DNA from: Micromonospora ferruginea | GTDB taxonomy: Bacteria > Actinomycetota > Actinomycetes > Mycobacteriales > Micromonosporaceae | DNA length: 64,000 nt | Assembly (NCBI RefSeq): GCF_013694245.2 | Contig: NZ_CP059322.2 | Span: 4,719,001 to 4,783,000, forward strand | Direction of reading: 5' to 3' | Shown: piece after piece, positions 7,124 to 15,678 of the stretch | How the letters are laid out: the number at the start of each line of letters is the position of its first letter | Numbering within the stretch: the stretch's first letter is position 1 | Notes under the pieces: generated by a model | Databases searched by the model: none | What the model saw: only the letters and a program-made list of their open reading frames with translations | Told to the model about the DNA's origin: nothing | Translations under genes and position numbers: made by a program

Positions 7124-8760
7124 GAGTACACCTCCTCCTGCTTGCGGGTGCGCCGGAAGCTGATCGCCGACACCGTCGCCACGATCGCGAAGATGAAGAT
7201 CGAGACGGTGGCGGCCAGGCCGTACTCGGCGCCCTGGGCGCCGAACGCCAGCCGGTAGGTGTACGTGATCAGCAGGTCGGTGGCGCCGTTGCGCGGGTTG
7301 TCCGGCGCGAACGGCCCACCCTCGGTGGTGAACAGGATCGCGTTGACGTTGTTGAAGTTGTACGCGAACGACGCGATCAGCAGCGGCGAGAGCGCCACCA
7401 GCAGCAGCGGCAGGGTGACCGCCCGGAACGACTGCCAGGGCGTCGCCCCGTCGACCGAGGTCGCCTCGGTCAGCTCCCGCGGGATGGCCTGGAGCGCGCC
7501 GGTGGCCACCAGGAACATGTACGGGTAGCCGAGCCAGAGCTGCACCAGCAGCACCGCGATCCGGGCCGACCAGGCGCCGCCGAACCAGTCGACGTCCAGC
7601 CCGAACAGGTTGTTGAGCAGGCCGAAGTCGGTGTTGAACATGTCCCGCCAGACCAGCAGCATCGCGAACGACGGCATGGCGTACGGCAGGATCAGCAGCA
7701 CCCGGTAGAAGTTGGTGCCCCGCATCCGGGGCGAGTGCAGCGCGAGCGCGATGGCCATGCCGAGCAGGAAGGTGAACCCGGTGGAGCCGATCGCGAACGC
7801 GAAGTTCCAGGCCAGCGTGCCGAAGAACGGACCGGAGATGTTCGGGTCGGTGAGCACGGCGCCGAAGTTCTTCAGCCCGACGTTCACCTTCCAGCCCTGG
7901 GTGAGCCGTTCCCCGTCGGCGGCGACGAAGGAGCCGACCTTCTCGTCGGCGGTCCAGGTCTTGCCGGTCTCGCTGTCCTTGACGCAGTCGCAGCCGGCGT
8001 CGTACGCCCGGGCCGCCTTGCCCTCGTAGGCCCGGGTGAGGCCGTTGGAGCGGATCGCGCCGTCGTCGGTCGGCACGATCAGCGCGGTGACGGCGTCGCT
8101 GCGCCCGCTGGCCTGCCCGATGTTCAGCACGGTGTAGCCGTCGGCGGCGGTGATCTTGCCGCTGAGGCTGCTGACCGTGACGTCGGAGGCGTCGAGCTGG
8201 CGCAGCCCGCCCGCGTCACCGGCGAAGACCTGCTTGGTCTTCGGGTCGCTGAGCAGGAAGACCAGGTCGCCGGTCGCCGGGTCGCCCTTGGTGGCGATGG
8301 TCAGCGCGTACTCGGTGGAGCCGGGGACCTGCTTCACCGAGGAGGTCTGGATGGCGACGACCGCGTCGTCCTTGCTGCCGCGGTGACCGTCGCCGAAGTT
8401 CGTGAACGCGGTGCTGGCGGTGAAGAGCACCGGGAGCACCTGGAAGGCGATCAGGAAGAGCGTGCCGGGGACCAGGTATTTCGCCGGGATGTGCCGGCGG
8501 CCCAGGTAGAGGTAGAACAGGGCGGCGGTGGTGGCGACCAGGACGCCCAGCCCGATCCAGTGTCCGGCCTCGATGAGCGGGAACGCCGCCCAGATCGCGA
8601 TCCCGGCCACCAGGCCGAGCAGGACCACCTTGACGACGAGGCCGGTCGCGGTGATCGGCGCGTGGTTCCGCGCGGTACGGGACGTGCGCGGGAGCCCGGG
8701 GCGGGCGGGCTCCCGGCCCGGGGTCCGCGTGGACCCCGGGCCGGACAGCGGCGCGCTCAT
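7120..8760 (-). CDS. malF: Maltose/maltodextrin ABC transporter permease MalF-like
   Basis: Permease of 546 aa. It has early membrane spans (about 40-115), a long extracytoplasmic insert (about 120-280) resembling the MalF P2 loop that contacts the binding protein, then the core permease helices with an EAA loop (ELTEATSVDGATPWQSFRAV). The insert carries a Cys pair (CDCVKD). The start is ATG 8760, overlapping the malE stop by one base (TAATG). The Pro/Arg-rich N-terminal tail of about 30 residues is longer than in E. coli MalF. Confidence 0.9.
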   Translation of the reverse strand: MSAPLSGPGSTRTPGREPARPGLPRTSRTARNHAPITATGLVVKVVLLGLVAGIAIWAAFPLIEAGHWIGLGVLVATTAALFYLYLGRRHIPAKYLVPGTLFLIAFQVLPVLFTASTAFTNFGDGHRGSKDDAVVAIQTSSVKQVPGSTEYALTIATKGDPATGDLVFLLSDPKTKQVFAGDAGGLRQLDASDVTVSSLSGKITAADGYTVLNIGQASGRSDAVTALIVPTDDGAIRSNGLTRAYEGKAARAYDAGCDCVKDSETGKTWTADEKVGSFVAADGERLTQGWKVNVGLKNFGAVLTDPNISGPFFGTLAWNFAFAIGSTGFTFLLGMAIALALHSPRMRGTNFYRVLLILPYAMPSFAMLLVWRDMFNTDFGLLNNLFGLDVDWFGGAWSARIAVLLVQLWLGYPYMFLVATGALQAIPRELTEATSVDGATPWQSFRAVTLPLLLVALSPLLIASFAYNFNNVNAILFTTEGGPFAPDNPRNGATDLLITYTYRLAFGAQGAEYGLAATVSIFIFAIVATVSAISFRRTRKQEEVYS

Positions 8761-10013
8761 TACTTGATCTGACCCTGGATGGTCTTGCCAGCGGCCGTGA
8801 TCGTCTTGGCCGGGTCGGCGCCACCGATGACGGCGGCCTCGGCCTTGCCGAACGGGTCCCAGATCGCGGCCATGGCCGGGATCGCCGGGAGCACCTGGCC
8901 GTTCTTGCCGGCCTCGGAGAACTTGGCCAGGTCCGGGTCCTCGCCCTTGACCTGGTCGAAGGCGGCGGTCAGCGCCGGCGGGCGCGGCTCGGCCTTGTAC
9001 AGCGCGACGGCCAGCTCGGGCTTGGTCACGTAGTTGGTGACGAACTCCTGGGCCAGGGCCTTGTTCTTGCCCTTGGCGGCGACGTAGAACGCCTGGACGC
9101 CCACGAACGGCTGGGCCTCCTTGCCACCGGCGAAGCCGGGGACCGGGGAGATGTCGTACTTGATGCCGGCCTTCTTGGCGTCGGCCACGGCCCACGGACC
9201 GGAGACCAGGAAGGCGCACTTCTTGCCGGTGAAGGTGGAGATCGAGTTCTCCGGGGTGATGGACCGCTTCAGCGCGCCGTCGCCCTTCTCACCGAGCTTC
9301 GCGATCTTCTGGAACGCGGCGATCGACTCCGGCTTGCCCACGCCCAGGTCCTTCGGGTCGTAGTCGCCGTTGGCGGCGGTGCCGAACAGGTAGCCGCCGG
9401 CCGAGGAGTACAGCGGGTAGATGTGGTACGCGTCGCCGTTCTGGCCGGACTGGAGGCAGAGGATCTCGCTGGCCTTCTTCTCCGCCTTGAGCTTCTTGCC
9501 GGCGGTGACCAGGTCCTCGATCGTCTTCGGCGCCTCGGGGGCCAGCTCGGTGTTGCGGAGCAGCGCCAGGTTCTCGGTGGCGTAGGGCACGCCGTAGAGC
9601 TGGCCGTTGAAGGTGACCGCCTTGACCGCGGTCTCGTTGAAGCCCGCCTTCTGCTCGGCCGTGAGCTGGACCGGGTCGATGGCGCCGTTCTGGACCAGGT
9701 TGCCGATCCAGTCGTGCGCGCCGACCACGGCGTCCGGGCCGGAGCCCTGCTGGGAGGCGGTGACGAAGTTGGTCTGCAGGTCCTTCGAGACGGCCTGGAC
9801 CTCGACGGTCACGCCGTTCTCCTTGCCGAACTCCTCGGCGAAGGGCTTGAGGGCGGCGGTGCGCTTGTCGTCGGCCCAGATGACCAGCTTGCCACCGGTC
9901 GCCTTGCTGGCGGACTGCTCGGCGGCCGGCTTGTCGCTGCCGCTGTCACCACAGCCGGAGGCGGCGAGCGCCAGGCCGAGGACGGCGACCACACCCGCGG
10001 TACGGATGCGCAT
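8760..10013 (-). CDS. malE: Maltose/maltodextrin-binding lipoprotein MalE-like
   Basis: Extracellular solute-binding protein family 1, 417 aa, lipoprotein signal with Cys21 in LAASGC. The mature part carries KLVIWADDKRTAALKPFAEEF, typical of maltose-binding proteins, and a conserved FLVSGPWAVADAKKAGI segment. The chosen start is ATG 10013 with AGGAGT four nt upstream; an in-frame ATG at 10031 precedes that ribosome site and is less likely. It is the first gene of malEFG, divergent from the LacI-type regulator, with TTGC/GCAA operator-like sequences between. Confidence 0.93.
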   Translation of the reverse strand: MRIRTAGVVAVLGLALAASGCGDSGSDKPAAEQSASKATGGKLVIWADDKRTAALKPFAEEFGKENGVTVEVQAVSKDLQTNFVTASQQGSGPDAVVGAHDWIGNLVQNGAIDPVQLTAEQKAGFNETAVKAVTFNGQLYGVPYATENLALLRNTELAPEAPKTIEDLVTAGKKLKAEKKASEILCLQSGQNGDAYHIYPLYSSAGGYLFGTAANGDYDPKDLGVGKPESIAAFQKIAKLGEKGDGALKRSITPENSISTFTGKKCAFLVSGPWAVADAKKAGIKYDISPVPGFAGGKEAQPFVGVQAFYVAAKGKNKALAQEFVTNYVTKPELAVALYKAEPRPPALTAAFDQVKGEDPDLAKFSEAGKNGQVLPAIPAMAAIWDPFGKAEAAVIGGADPAKTITAAGKTIQGQIK

Positions 10014-10137
10014 CGGTACTCCTGTCGTCATGGCGGCCCGCCGGGGGAAGGGCGACCGCCAGTGGAAACCTCTGAAAGTTCTTGCTGACCGGCGCGGGGG
10101 TGCTGCGCCGCTGCTCTCGCATGTTGCGGGGACGTTA

Positions 10138-10183
10138 GCAAGAGGTTGCAGAGAATGGAAGGGCTTGCAGAAGTGTACGCAAG
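10138..10183. promoter_or_regulatory. Candidate LacI-type operators in malE-malR divergent region
   Basis: GCAA-GAGG-TTGC (10138-10149) and CTTGC-N10-GCAAG (10164-10183) lie between the divergent malE and regulator genes. TTGCAGA occurs twice here, 19 nt apart (10146 and 10165), and again in the promoter of the second GH13 gene (11376). A perfect CTTGCGCAAG is at 11353. This shared signature suggests one regulator controls all three promoters. Confidence 0.65.
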
Positions 10184-10198
10184 ACTTTGCCGTTGAGC

Positions 10199-10204
10199 TA
10201 AAGT
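10199..10204 (+). promoter_or_regulatory. -10 box TAAAGT for leaderless malR
   Basis: TAAAGT ends six nt before the ATG at 10211; no Shine-Dalgarno site is visible. A leaderless transcript is inferred. Confidence 0.5.
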
Positions 10205-10210
10205 GCCGCC

Positions 10211-11320
10211 ATGCGCGCTCGACTATCCGACATCGCCCAACAGGCCGAAGTCAGCGAGGCCACGGTGTCGCGGGTGCTCAACGACCGCCCCGGAGTGGCC
10301 CCGGAGACCCGGCAGGCCGTCCTCACCGCCCTCGACGTGCTCGGCTACGAACGACCGGCCCGGCTGCGCAAGCGCAGCGCCGGCCTGGTCGGCCTGGTGG
10401 TGCCCGAGCTGGAGAACCCGATCTTCCCGGCGTTCGCCCAGGTCATCGAGTCGACCCTGGCGCAGTCCGGGTTCACCCCGGTGCTCTGCACCCAGACCCC
10501 GGGCGGGGTCACCGAGGACGAGTACGTGGAGATGCTGCTGGACCGCCAGGTGTCCGGGATCGTCTTCGTCTCCGGCCTGCACGCCGACACCGCGGCCAAC
10601 CACGACCGGTACCGCGCGCTGATCGCCCGGCCGCTGCCGATGGTCATGATCAACGGCTTCGCCCCCAGCATCGACGCCCCCTTCGTCTCCTGCGACGACC
10701 GGGAGGCCACCGAGCTGGCCGTCGCCCACCTGGTCGCGCTCGGCCACCGCCGGATCGGCCTGATCACCGGCCCGGACCGGTTCGTGCCGGTGCAGCGGCG
10801 GGTGGCCGGTTTCCGGGCCGCGATGTCGCGGCTCGCCGGCGTGACCGGGAACGACCTGGACGAGCTGGCCGAGCTGTCGCTGTTCGGCGTGGAGGGTGGC
10901 GAGGCGGCCGCCGGCCGGCTCATCGACCGGGACGTCACCGGCATCGTCTGCGGCTCGGACCTGATGGCGCTCGGCGCCATCCGGGCCGCCCGGCAGCGCG
11001 GCCGCTCGGTGCCCGGCGAGCTGTCCGTGGTCGGGTACGACGACTCGCCGCTGATGGCGTTCACCGACCCGCCGCTGACCACCATGCGCCAGCCGGTGAC
11101 CGCGATGGCGGTCGCCGCGGTCCGCGCCCTGGTCGACGAGATCAACGGCCACGCCGCCCCGCACTCGGAATACCTTTTCCGCCCCGAGCTGGTGGTCCGC
11201 GGCTCCACCGCCGTCGCCCGCCCCACCCCGCCGTCAAGCGCCAACGCCCCACGCCCACCTCCCTGGCCGTCCCCGCCTGACCTCACCGTCCCGGGATGCG
11301 GGACAACGGGTGGCGCGTGA
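10211..11320 (+). CDS. malR: LacI family maltose-regulon repressor (MalR-like)
   Basis: A 369-aa LacI/GalR regulator. The HTH and hinge are at residues 3-55 (LSDIAQQAEVSEATVSRVLN, then RPARLRKRSAG), followed by a periplasmic-binding-protein-like effector domain (GLVVPELENPIFPAF, SCDDREATELAVAHL, VCGSDLMALGAIRA, VVGYDDSPLMAFTDPP). A Pro/Ser-rich tail of about 30 residues extends beyond the usual LacI C terminus. It sits between malEFG and a GH13 gene, with shared palindromes in both promoters, so malto-oligosaccharide-responsive control is inferred. Confidence 0.9.
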   Translation: MRARLSDIAQQAEVSEATVSRVLNDRPGVAPETRQAVLTALDVLGYERPARLRKRSAGLVGLVVPELENPIFPAFAQVIESTLAQSGFTPVLCTQTPGGVTEDEYVEMLLDRQVSGIVFVSGLHADTAANHDRYRALIARPLPMVMINGFAPSIDAPFVSCDDREATELAVAHLVALGHRRIGLITGPDRFVPVQRRVAGFRAAMSRLAGVTGNDLDELAELSLFGVEGGEAAAGRLIDRDVTGIVCGSDLMALGAIRAARQRGRSVPGELSVVGYDDSPLMAFTDPPLTTMRQPVTAMAVAAVRALVDEINGHAAPHSEYLFRPELVVRGSTAVARPTPPSSANAPRPPPWPSPPDLTVPGCGTTGGA

Positions 11321-11352
11321 TCGGGCTGGCCGGGAGGTGATCGCGGTCATTT

Positions 11353-11398
11353 CTTGCGCAAGGAATGCTTGACTCTTGCAGAGCCGGCGCGGCATTCT
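11353..11398 (+). promoter_or_regulatory. Promoter and operator of the second GH13 gene
   Basis: A perfect CTTGCGCAAG palindrome (11353-11362) is followed by -35 TTGACT (11369-11374), an 18-nt spacer that contains TTGCAGA, and -10 CATTCT (11393-11398). The ATG is at 11441. This arrangement places the LacI-type site against the -35 element. Confidence 0.7.
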
Positions 11399-11440
11399 GC
11401 TCAGACACCCTGTGCCGCCACAGAACGGGAATCGACACCG

Positions 11441-13075
11441 ATGACCTCCGCCGCCACCCCCGCGCCGATGACCACCGACGACGACTGGTGGCGCTCCGCG
11501 GTCGTCTACCAGGTCTACGTCCGCAGCTTCGCCGACGCGAACTCCGACGGCGTCGGTGACCTCCAGGGCATCCGGGCACGCCTGCCCTACCTGCGCGACC
11601 TGGGCGTGGACGCGCTCTGGCTGACCCCCTTCTACACCTCGCCGCAGGTCGACGCCGGCTACGACGTGGCCGACTACCGCGACGTGGACCCGATCTTCGG
11701 CAACCTGGCCGACTTCGACGAGATGATCACCGACGCCCACGCCCTGGGCCTGCGGATCATCGTCGACCTGGTGCCCAACCACACCTCGAGCGCGCACCCC
11801 TGGTTCGCCGCCGCGCTCGCCGCCGGCCCGGGCTCGCCCGAGCGCGAGCGCTACCTGTTCGCCGACGGCAAGGGCGAGCAGGGCGAGCTGCCCCCCAACG
11901 ACTGGGAGAGCATCTTCGGCGGCCCGGCCTGGACCCGGGTGGTCGACGGCCAGTGGTACCTGCACCTGTTCGACCCGGCCCAGCCCGACCTGAACTGGCG
12001 TCACCCCGAGGTGCGCGCCGAGTTCGAGGACGTCCTGCGGTTCTGGCTGGACCGCGGGGTCGACGGCTTCCGGATCGACGTGGCGCACGGGATGATCAAG
12101 GCGGAGGGCCTGCCCGACGTCGGCTTCAACTCGATGACCACCGGGCAGCGCCAGTCGGAGCTGCTCGGCAAGGGCCGGCTGCCCTACTTCGACCAGGACG
12201 AGGTGCACGACATCTACCGCGCCTGGCGGCCGATCCTGGACAGCTACCCGGGCGGCCGGATGGCGGTCGCCGAGGCCTGGGCCGAGACGCCGCAGCGGCT
12301 GGCCCGCTACATCGGCCCGGACGAGCTGCACCAGGCGTTCAGCTTCGACTTCCTCGACGCCACCTGGTCGGCCGACTCGTTCCGCAAGGTCGTCGACACC
12401 GCGCTGGCCGAGTCGACGATCGTCGGCGCGCCGACCACCTGGGTGCTCTCCAACCACGACCGGCAGCGCCACGTCACCCGCTACGGCGACGGTGACGTCG
12501 GCCTGCGTCGCGCCCGGGCCGCCGCGCTGCTGATGTTCGCGCTGCCCGGCTGCGCCTACGTCTACCAGGGCGAGGAGCTGGGCCTGCCGGAGGTGCTGGA
12601 CCTCCCCGACGAGCTGCGCCAGGACCCGGCGTTCCGGCGCACCGGCGAGAGCCGGGACGGCTGCCGGGTGCCGATCCCGTGGAGCGGCGAGCTGGCCCCG
12701 TACGGCTTCGGGCCGGACGGCAGCGAGCTGAGCTGGCTGCCCGCGCCGGCGACCTGGCGTGCCCTCTCGGTGGCCGCGCAGACCGGCACGCCCGGCTCGA
12801 CGCTGGAGCTGTACCGGGCGGCGCTGCGGATCCGGGGCGAGCACCCGGCGCTGGCCGGCCTGAACGGCATCACCTGGCTGGAGACCGAACCCGGCGTGCT
12901 GGCGTTCCGACGCGCCGCCGGTGGCACGGAGCTGACCTGCGTGGTCAACCTCAGCGGCGCCGACGTGACGGTGACCGGCCACGGCCGGCCGCTCGTCGCC
13001 AGCGCCGACCTCACCGAGCGGGGCGACGGCCACGTCCTGCCGGTGGACTCAGCCGCGTGGTTCGAACGGCGCTGA
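11441..13075 (+). CDS. GH13 alpha-glucosidase / oligo-1,6-glucosidase type
   Basis: Cytoplasmic GH13 enzyme, 544 aa, releasing glucose from malto- or isomalto-oligosaccharides. The barrel begins WWRSAVVYQVYVRSFADANS (subfamilies for alpha-glucosidase, oligo-1,6-glucosidase and trehalose synthase). Region I is DLVPNHTS, region II GFRIDVAHGM (nucleophile Asp), region III AVAEAW (Glu) and region IV VLSNHDRQRH. A small beta domain ends the protein. The start is ATG 11441. The neighbouring regulator and operator make it part of the maltose regulon. Confidence 0.9.
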   Translation: MTSAATPAPMTTDDDWWRSAVVYQVYVRSFADANSDGVGDLQGIRARLPYLRDLGVDALWLTPFYTSPQVDAGYDVADYRDVDPIFGNLADFDEMITDAHALGLRIIVDLVPNHTSSAHPWFAAALAAGPGSPERERYLFADGKGEQGELPPNDWESIFGGPAWTRVVDGQWYLHLFDPAQPDLNWRHPEVRAEFEDVLRFWLDRGVDGFRIDVAHGMIKAEGLPDVGFNSMTTGQRQSELLGKGRLPYFDQDEVHDIYRAWRPILDSYPGGRMAVAEAWAETPQRLARYIGPDELHQAFSFDFLDATWSADSFRKVVDTALAESTIVGAPTTWVLSNHDRQRHVTRYGDGDVGLRRARAAALLMFALPGCAYVYQGEELGLPEVLDLPDELRQDPAFRRTGESRDGCRVPIPWSGELAPYGFGPDGSELSWLPAPATWRALSVAAQTGTPGSTLELYRAALRIRGEHPALAGLNGITWLETEPGVLAFRRAAGGTELTCVVNLSGADVTVTGHGRPLVASADLTERGDGHVLPVDSAAWFERR

Positions 13076-13168
13076 GCCGGGTAACCCGCCAACGACCTGG
13101 TCGTCCGTTGTGCCCCGCGCCGACGGGCGGCTGGGCTGCCGACCCCTTGTGGTGGGGGGTGAGGTGGT

Positions 13169-13202
13169 ACCGGCCCCCGGGAGTCCGCTCCCGGGGGCCG
13201 GT
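13169..13202. terminator. Bidirectional terminator hairpin after GH13 gene
   Basis: A perfect 15-bp stem (ACCGGCCCCCGGGAG and complement) with a TCCG loop, between the convergent GH13 gene and the minus-strand hypothetical gene at 13227. Confidence 0.85.
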
Positions 13203-13226
13203 GTCCATCGACGCGTGCGCCGGCGC

Positions 13227-13670
13227 TCAACCGCCCTTGGCGGTCAGCAGCGCGGCGATCCGGGCGAACCCGGCGCGGACCTCGTCGGCGTCCGGCGGAT
13301 CGGCCGGCTCCGGCTCCGGCCGGCGTTCCGCGGCCAGCTCCAGCTCGTCGTCGATGACGTCCTCGAAGTCGCCGTAGAGGTCCGCCTGGTCGGTCTCGGC
13401 CGCCTCGTCCGCGGCGGCGATCTGCGCGGCGGCGATCTCACCGCGGATCTCCTCCGGGGTGAGCGCCGGCAGCAGCGGCTCCACCACCGCCATCAGTTGT
13501 TCCTCGGCCACCACCGCCTCGGCAAGAGCCAGCGCGTGCGGTCGCTCGTACGGGCCGCAGACCACCGGCTCCCACTCGTCCTCGGCGGCCAGCGGGCCGA
13601 ACGTGATGATCCACGGCAGGCCCAGCATCGGCGAGTCGTCCGGCAGGTCCAGTGTCACGAGTGCGCCCAC
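13227..13670 (-). CDS. Conserved acidic protein of unknown function
   Basis: A 147-aa soluble acidic protein that I do not assign to a named family. The N-terminal part is compact (DDSPMLGLPWIITFGPLAA, then WEPVVCGPYERPHALAL) and the C-terminal third is rich in Glu, Asp and Ala, probably helical or disordered. GTG 13670 is chosen because CATGAT, a plausible -10, ends six nt upstream. A GTG at 13751 would add 27 residues and overlap the end of the GntR gene by 8 nt. Confidence 0.7.
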   Translation of the reverse strand: MGALVTLDLPDDSPMLGLPWIITFGPLAAEDEWEPVVCGPYERPHALALAEAVVAEEQLMAVVEPLLPALTPEEIRGEIAAAQIAAADEAAETDQADLYGDFEDVIDDELELAAERRPEPEPADPPDADEVRAGFARIAALLTAKGG

Positions 13671-13743
13671 CGGCCCATCATGGTCGGTGCGCGCCCGCGC
13701 GGGGACCGCAATCCCCCGACTCTCCCCGCTCAGGCGACCGCTC

Positions 13744-14118
13744 TCAGCCACGCGTACCGGCGTCCAACGCCGCTCGGACCAGGGCGAGCGCCCGCTCCGG
13801 CGACACGCCCAGGCGGTGCGCCTCGGCCGCGTAGTCGACGGCGGACCGGTGCAGCCGGTCGGTGGCGTCGTCGCGGCCCGGCGCCACCACCGTGCCGTGC
13901 CGGCCCCGGGTCTGCACCAGGCCGGCGGACTCCAGCTCCCGGTACGCCCGGGCCACCGTGTTCACCGCCAGCCCCAGGTCGGCGGCGAGCTGCCGGACCG
14001 CCGGCAGCCGGGTGCCCACCGCCAGCCGACCGTCGGAGACGGCGCTCGCGAGCTGCGCCCGCACCTGCTCGTACGGGGGCACCGCCGACTCGGCGTCGAC
14101 CCGCACCCGGAGGCTCAT
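13744..14118 (-). CDS. GntR family regulator, short YtrA-like
   Basis: A 124-aa regulator with a winged helix-turn-helix at residues 10-75 (VPPYEQVRAQLASAV, LPAVRQLAADLGLAVNTVAR, GLVQTRGRHGTVV) and only a short helical C-terminal part of about 45 residues. That length is typical of the YtrA subfamily, which controls ABC or membrane-stress genes. Its ATG overlaps the stop of the upstream YihY-type gene (ATGA), so the two are co-translated. Confidence 0.88.
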   Translation of the reverse strand: MSLRVRVDAESAVPPYEQVRAQLASAVSDGRLAVGTRLPAVRQLAADLGLAVNTVARAYRELESAGLVQTRGRHGTVVAPGRDDATDRLHRSAVDYAAEAHRLGVSPERALALVRAALDAGTRG

Positions 14119-15062
14119 CCCCCGCCCCCGGGCGTGCCCGGATCGGTCTCCTCGTCGAGCACGTCCGCCTCCACGTCCACCTCCCGCGCACCCGCCCCAC
14201 CCTCGGCCAGGTCCACCACCCGGCCGAACCGGCTGGTGGCGGCGAGCGCGGCGCCGAAGAGCACCAACTGGTTGAGCAGGTAGAGGTAGAGCAGCAGACC
14301 CACGGCGGTCGCCACCACCGTGTACGCCGGGTTCCGCTCGGTGCGAACCACGTAGTAGCGCCCGACGGTGTTGAGCAGCGTGATCCCGACCGCGACGGTC
14401 AGCACCGCCGGGCGCAGCCGGCGGCGGCTCATCCGCAGTCGGGGCACGGCCAGCAGCAGCGCGGCGGCGAGCACCGCGTTGACCAGCACGCTGAGCACCG
14501 CGCTGATCGTTGTCAGGCCGACCGAGCCGGTGCTGCGCAGCAGGAAGCGCAGCAGCGACTCCAGCGCGTCGACGGCGGCGACCGAGACGAAGAGCAGCAC
14601 GAAGACCGCGACCAGCACGCCCAGGTCGACCAGGCGGCGCATCACCAGGTTGCCGGGCTGCTGGTTGAAGCCGTACATCAGCCGCTGGGAGGAGCGGATC
14701 GCCTCCACCCATCCGATGCCGGTGAAGACCAGGATGATCAGGCCGACCACGCCGACGGTGTTGCTGCTCTCGGCGATCTGCGCCGGGTCGAGGAACGGCA
14801 GGTTCTCCCGGAGGAACTCGGCCGCCGCACGGCTGACGTCCTCGTTGTCCCGCAGCACCGCGCCGAAGATCCAGTACGCGACCAGGGCGAGCGCGAACAC
14901 GGCGAAGAAGCCGTAGTAGGCGATGGCGGCGGCGAGCCGGCCGGCGAGCAGGTCGGCGTAGAGCGTCCCGGCCTGCCAGAGGTGGTCGAAGACCGGTGAG
15001 CGACCGCGGGCCAGGTCGATCCGGCGCCCGAGGGCGGCCTCGATCCGGCCGAAGACGTTCAC
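14115..15062 (-). CDS. YihY/BrkB family inner membrane protein
   Basis: A 315-aa integral membrane protein of the YihY (formerly ribonuclease BN) family. About six spans occur between residues 40 and 275. Family landmarks are AAAIAYYGFFAVFAL, GIGWVEAIRSSQRLMYG, a GRYYV segment between spans and LYLYLLNQLVLFGAALAA. The C-terminal tail is acidic. GTG 15062 is preferred, with GAGG upstream. It is co-translated with the GntR regulator. Despite the older family name it is a membrane protein without known nuclease residues. Confidence 0.88.
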   Translation of the reverse strand: MNVFGRIEAALGRRIDLARGRSPVFDHLWQAGTLYADLLAGRLAAAIAYYGFFAVFALALVAYWIFGAVLRDNEDVSRAAAEFLRENLPFLDPAQIAESSNTVGVVGLIILVFTGIGWVEAIRSSQRLMYGFNQQPGNLVMRRLVDLGVLVAVFVLLFVSVAAVDALESLLRFLLRSTGSVGLTTISAVLSVLVNAVLAAALLLAVPRLRMSRRRLRPAVLTVAVGITLLNTVGRYYVVRTERNPAYTVVATAVGLLLYLYLLNQLVLFGAALAATSRFGRVVDLAEGGAGAREVDVEADVLDEETDPGTPGGGG

Positions 15063-15118
15063 CCCGCCATCCTCGCCGATCGCGGCCCCCGGTGGAGGCG
15101 GCCCGGCCGGCCGGGTGT

Positions 15119-15664
15119 TCAGCGCCGGCCGCCGAGCCGGAAGTCGCGCCGGGGCTGCCACCGGGCCGCCCCGCTGTGCGAGAAGAGGGTGAACGCCTCC
15201 ACCTCGAACAGCGCGGAGAAGTCGGCCAGGTCCTCGTACGCCTTGTCGAGCACCTCGGGCGGCACGTCCTGGGCCACGGTCACGTGCGGGTGGTAGGGGA
15301 AACGCGCCTCGCGGCGCAGCTCGGGGGCCGAGTTGATGGCGGAGGCGAGCAGCTCGCACTCGCTGATCCCGGCCGCCACGGTCACGAAGACCACCTGGGT
15401 GACCGGGCGGAACGTGCCGGTGCCGCGCAGGTGCAGGGTGAACGGCAGGTGCGCGGCGGCCACCCGGGTCAGGTGTTCCTCGACGGCGGGCAGCGCGCGG
15501 ACCGGGATCTCGGTGGGCCCGAGCAGGGTGACGTGGGCCGGCACCGCCTGCGGGTCACCGGCGGAGACCCGACGGCGGGTGAGCATCCCGCCCCACGGCT
15601 CGGGGACGTCCACCGCGATCCCGATCTGGATCATGTCCCCGTCGCCCGTCACGTTGTCCGACAT
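15119..15664 (-). CDS. 2'-5' RNA ligase family (2H phosphoesterase) protein
   Basis: A 181-aa protein with the two H-x-T/S-x motifs of the 2H superfamily: AHVTLLGP at about residue 44 and PHVTVAQD at about 128. These fold into a two-lobed site for 2',3'-cyclic phosphate or 2'-5' linkages. The substrate in actinomycetes is not established. It starts at ATG 15664, 14 nt after the trpS stop, so the two genes probably share a transcript. Confidence 0.85.
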   Translation of the reverse strand: MSDNVTGDGDMIQIGIAVDVPEPWGGMLTRRRVSAGDPQAVPAHVTLLGPTEIPVRALPAVEEHLTRVAAAHLPFTLHLRGTGTFRPVTQVVFVTVAAGISECELLASAINSAPELRREARFPYHPHVTVAQDVPPEVLDKAYEDLADFSALFEVEAFTLFSHSGAARWQPRRDFRLGGRR

Positions 15665-15678
15665 CTCTGTGCCGGCCG

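Noticed and set aside
11230..11320. Frameshifted or fused C terminus of the LacI-type regulator
   Set aside because: The Pro/Ser-rich tail is long but in frame and follows a complete effector domain, so it is read as an ordinary extension.
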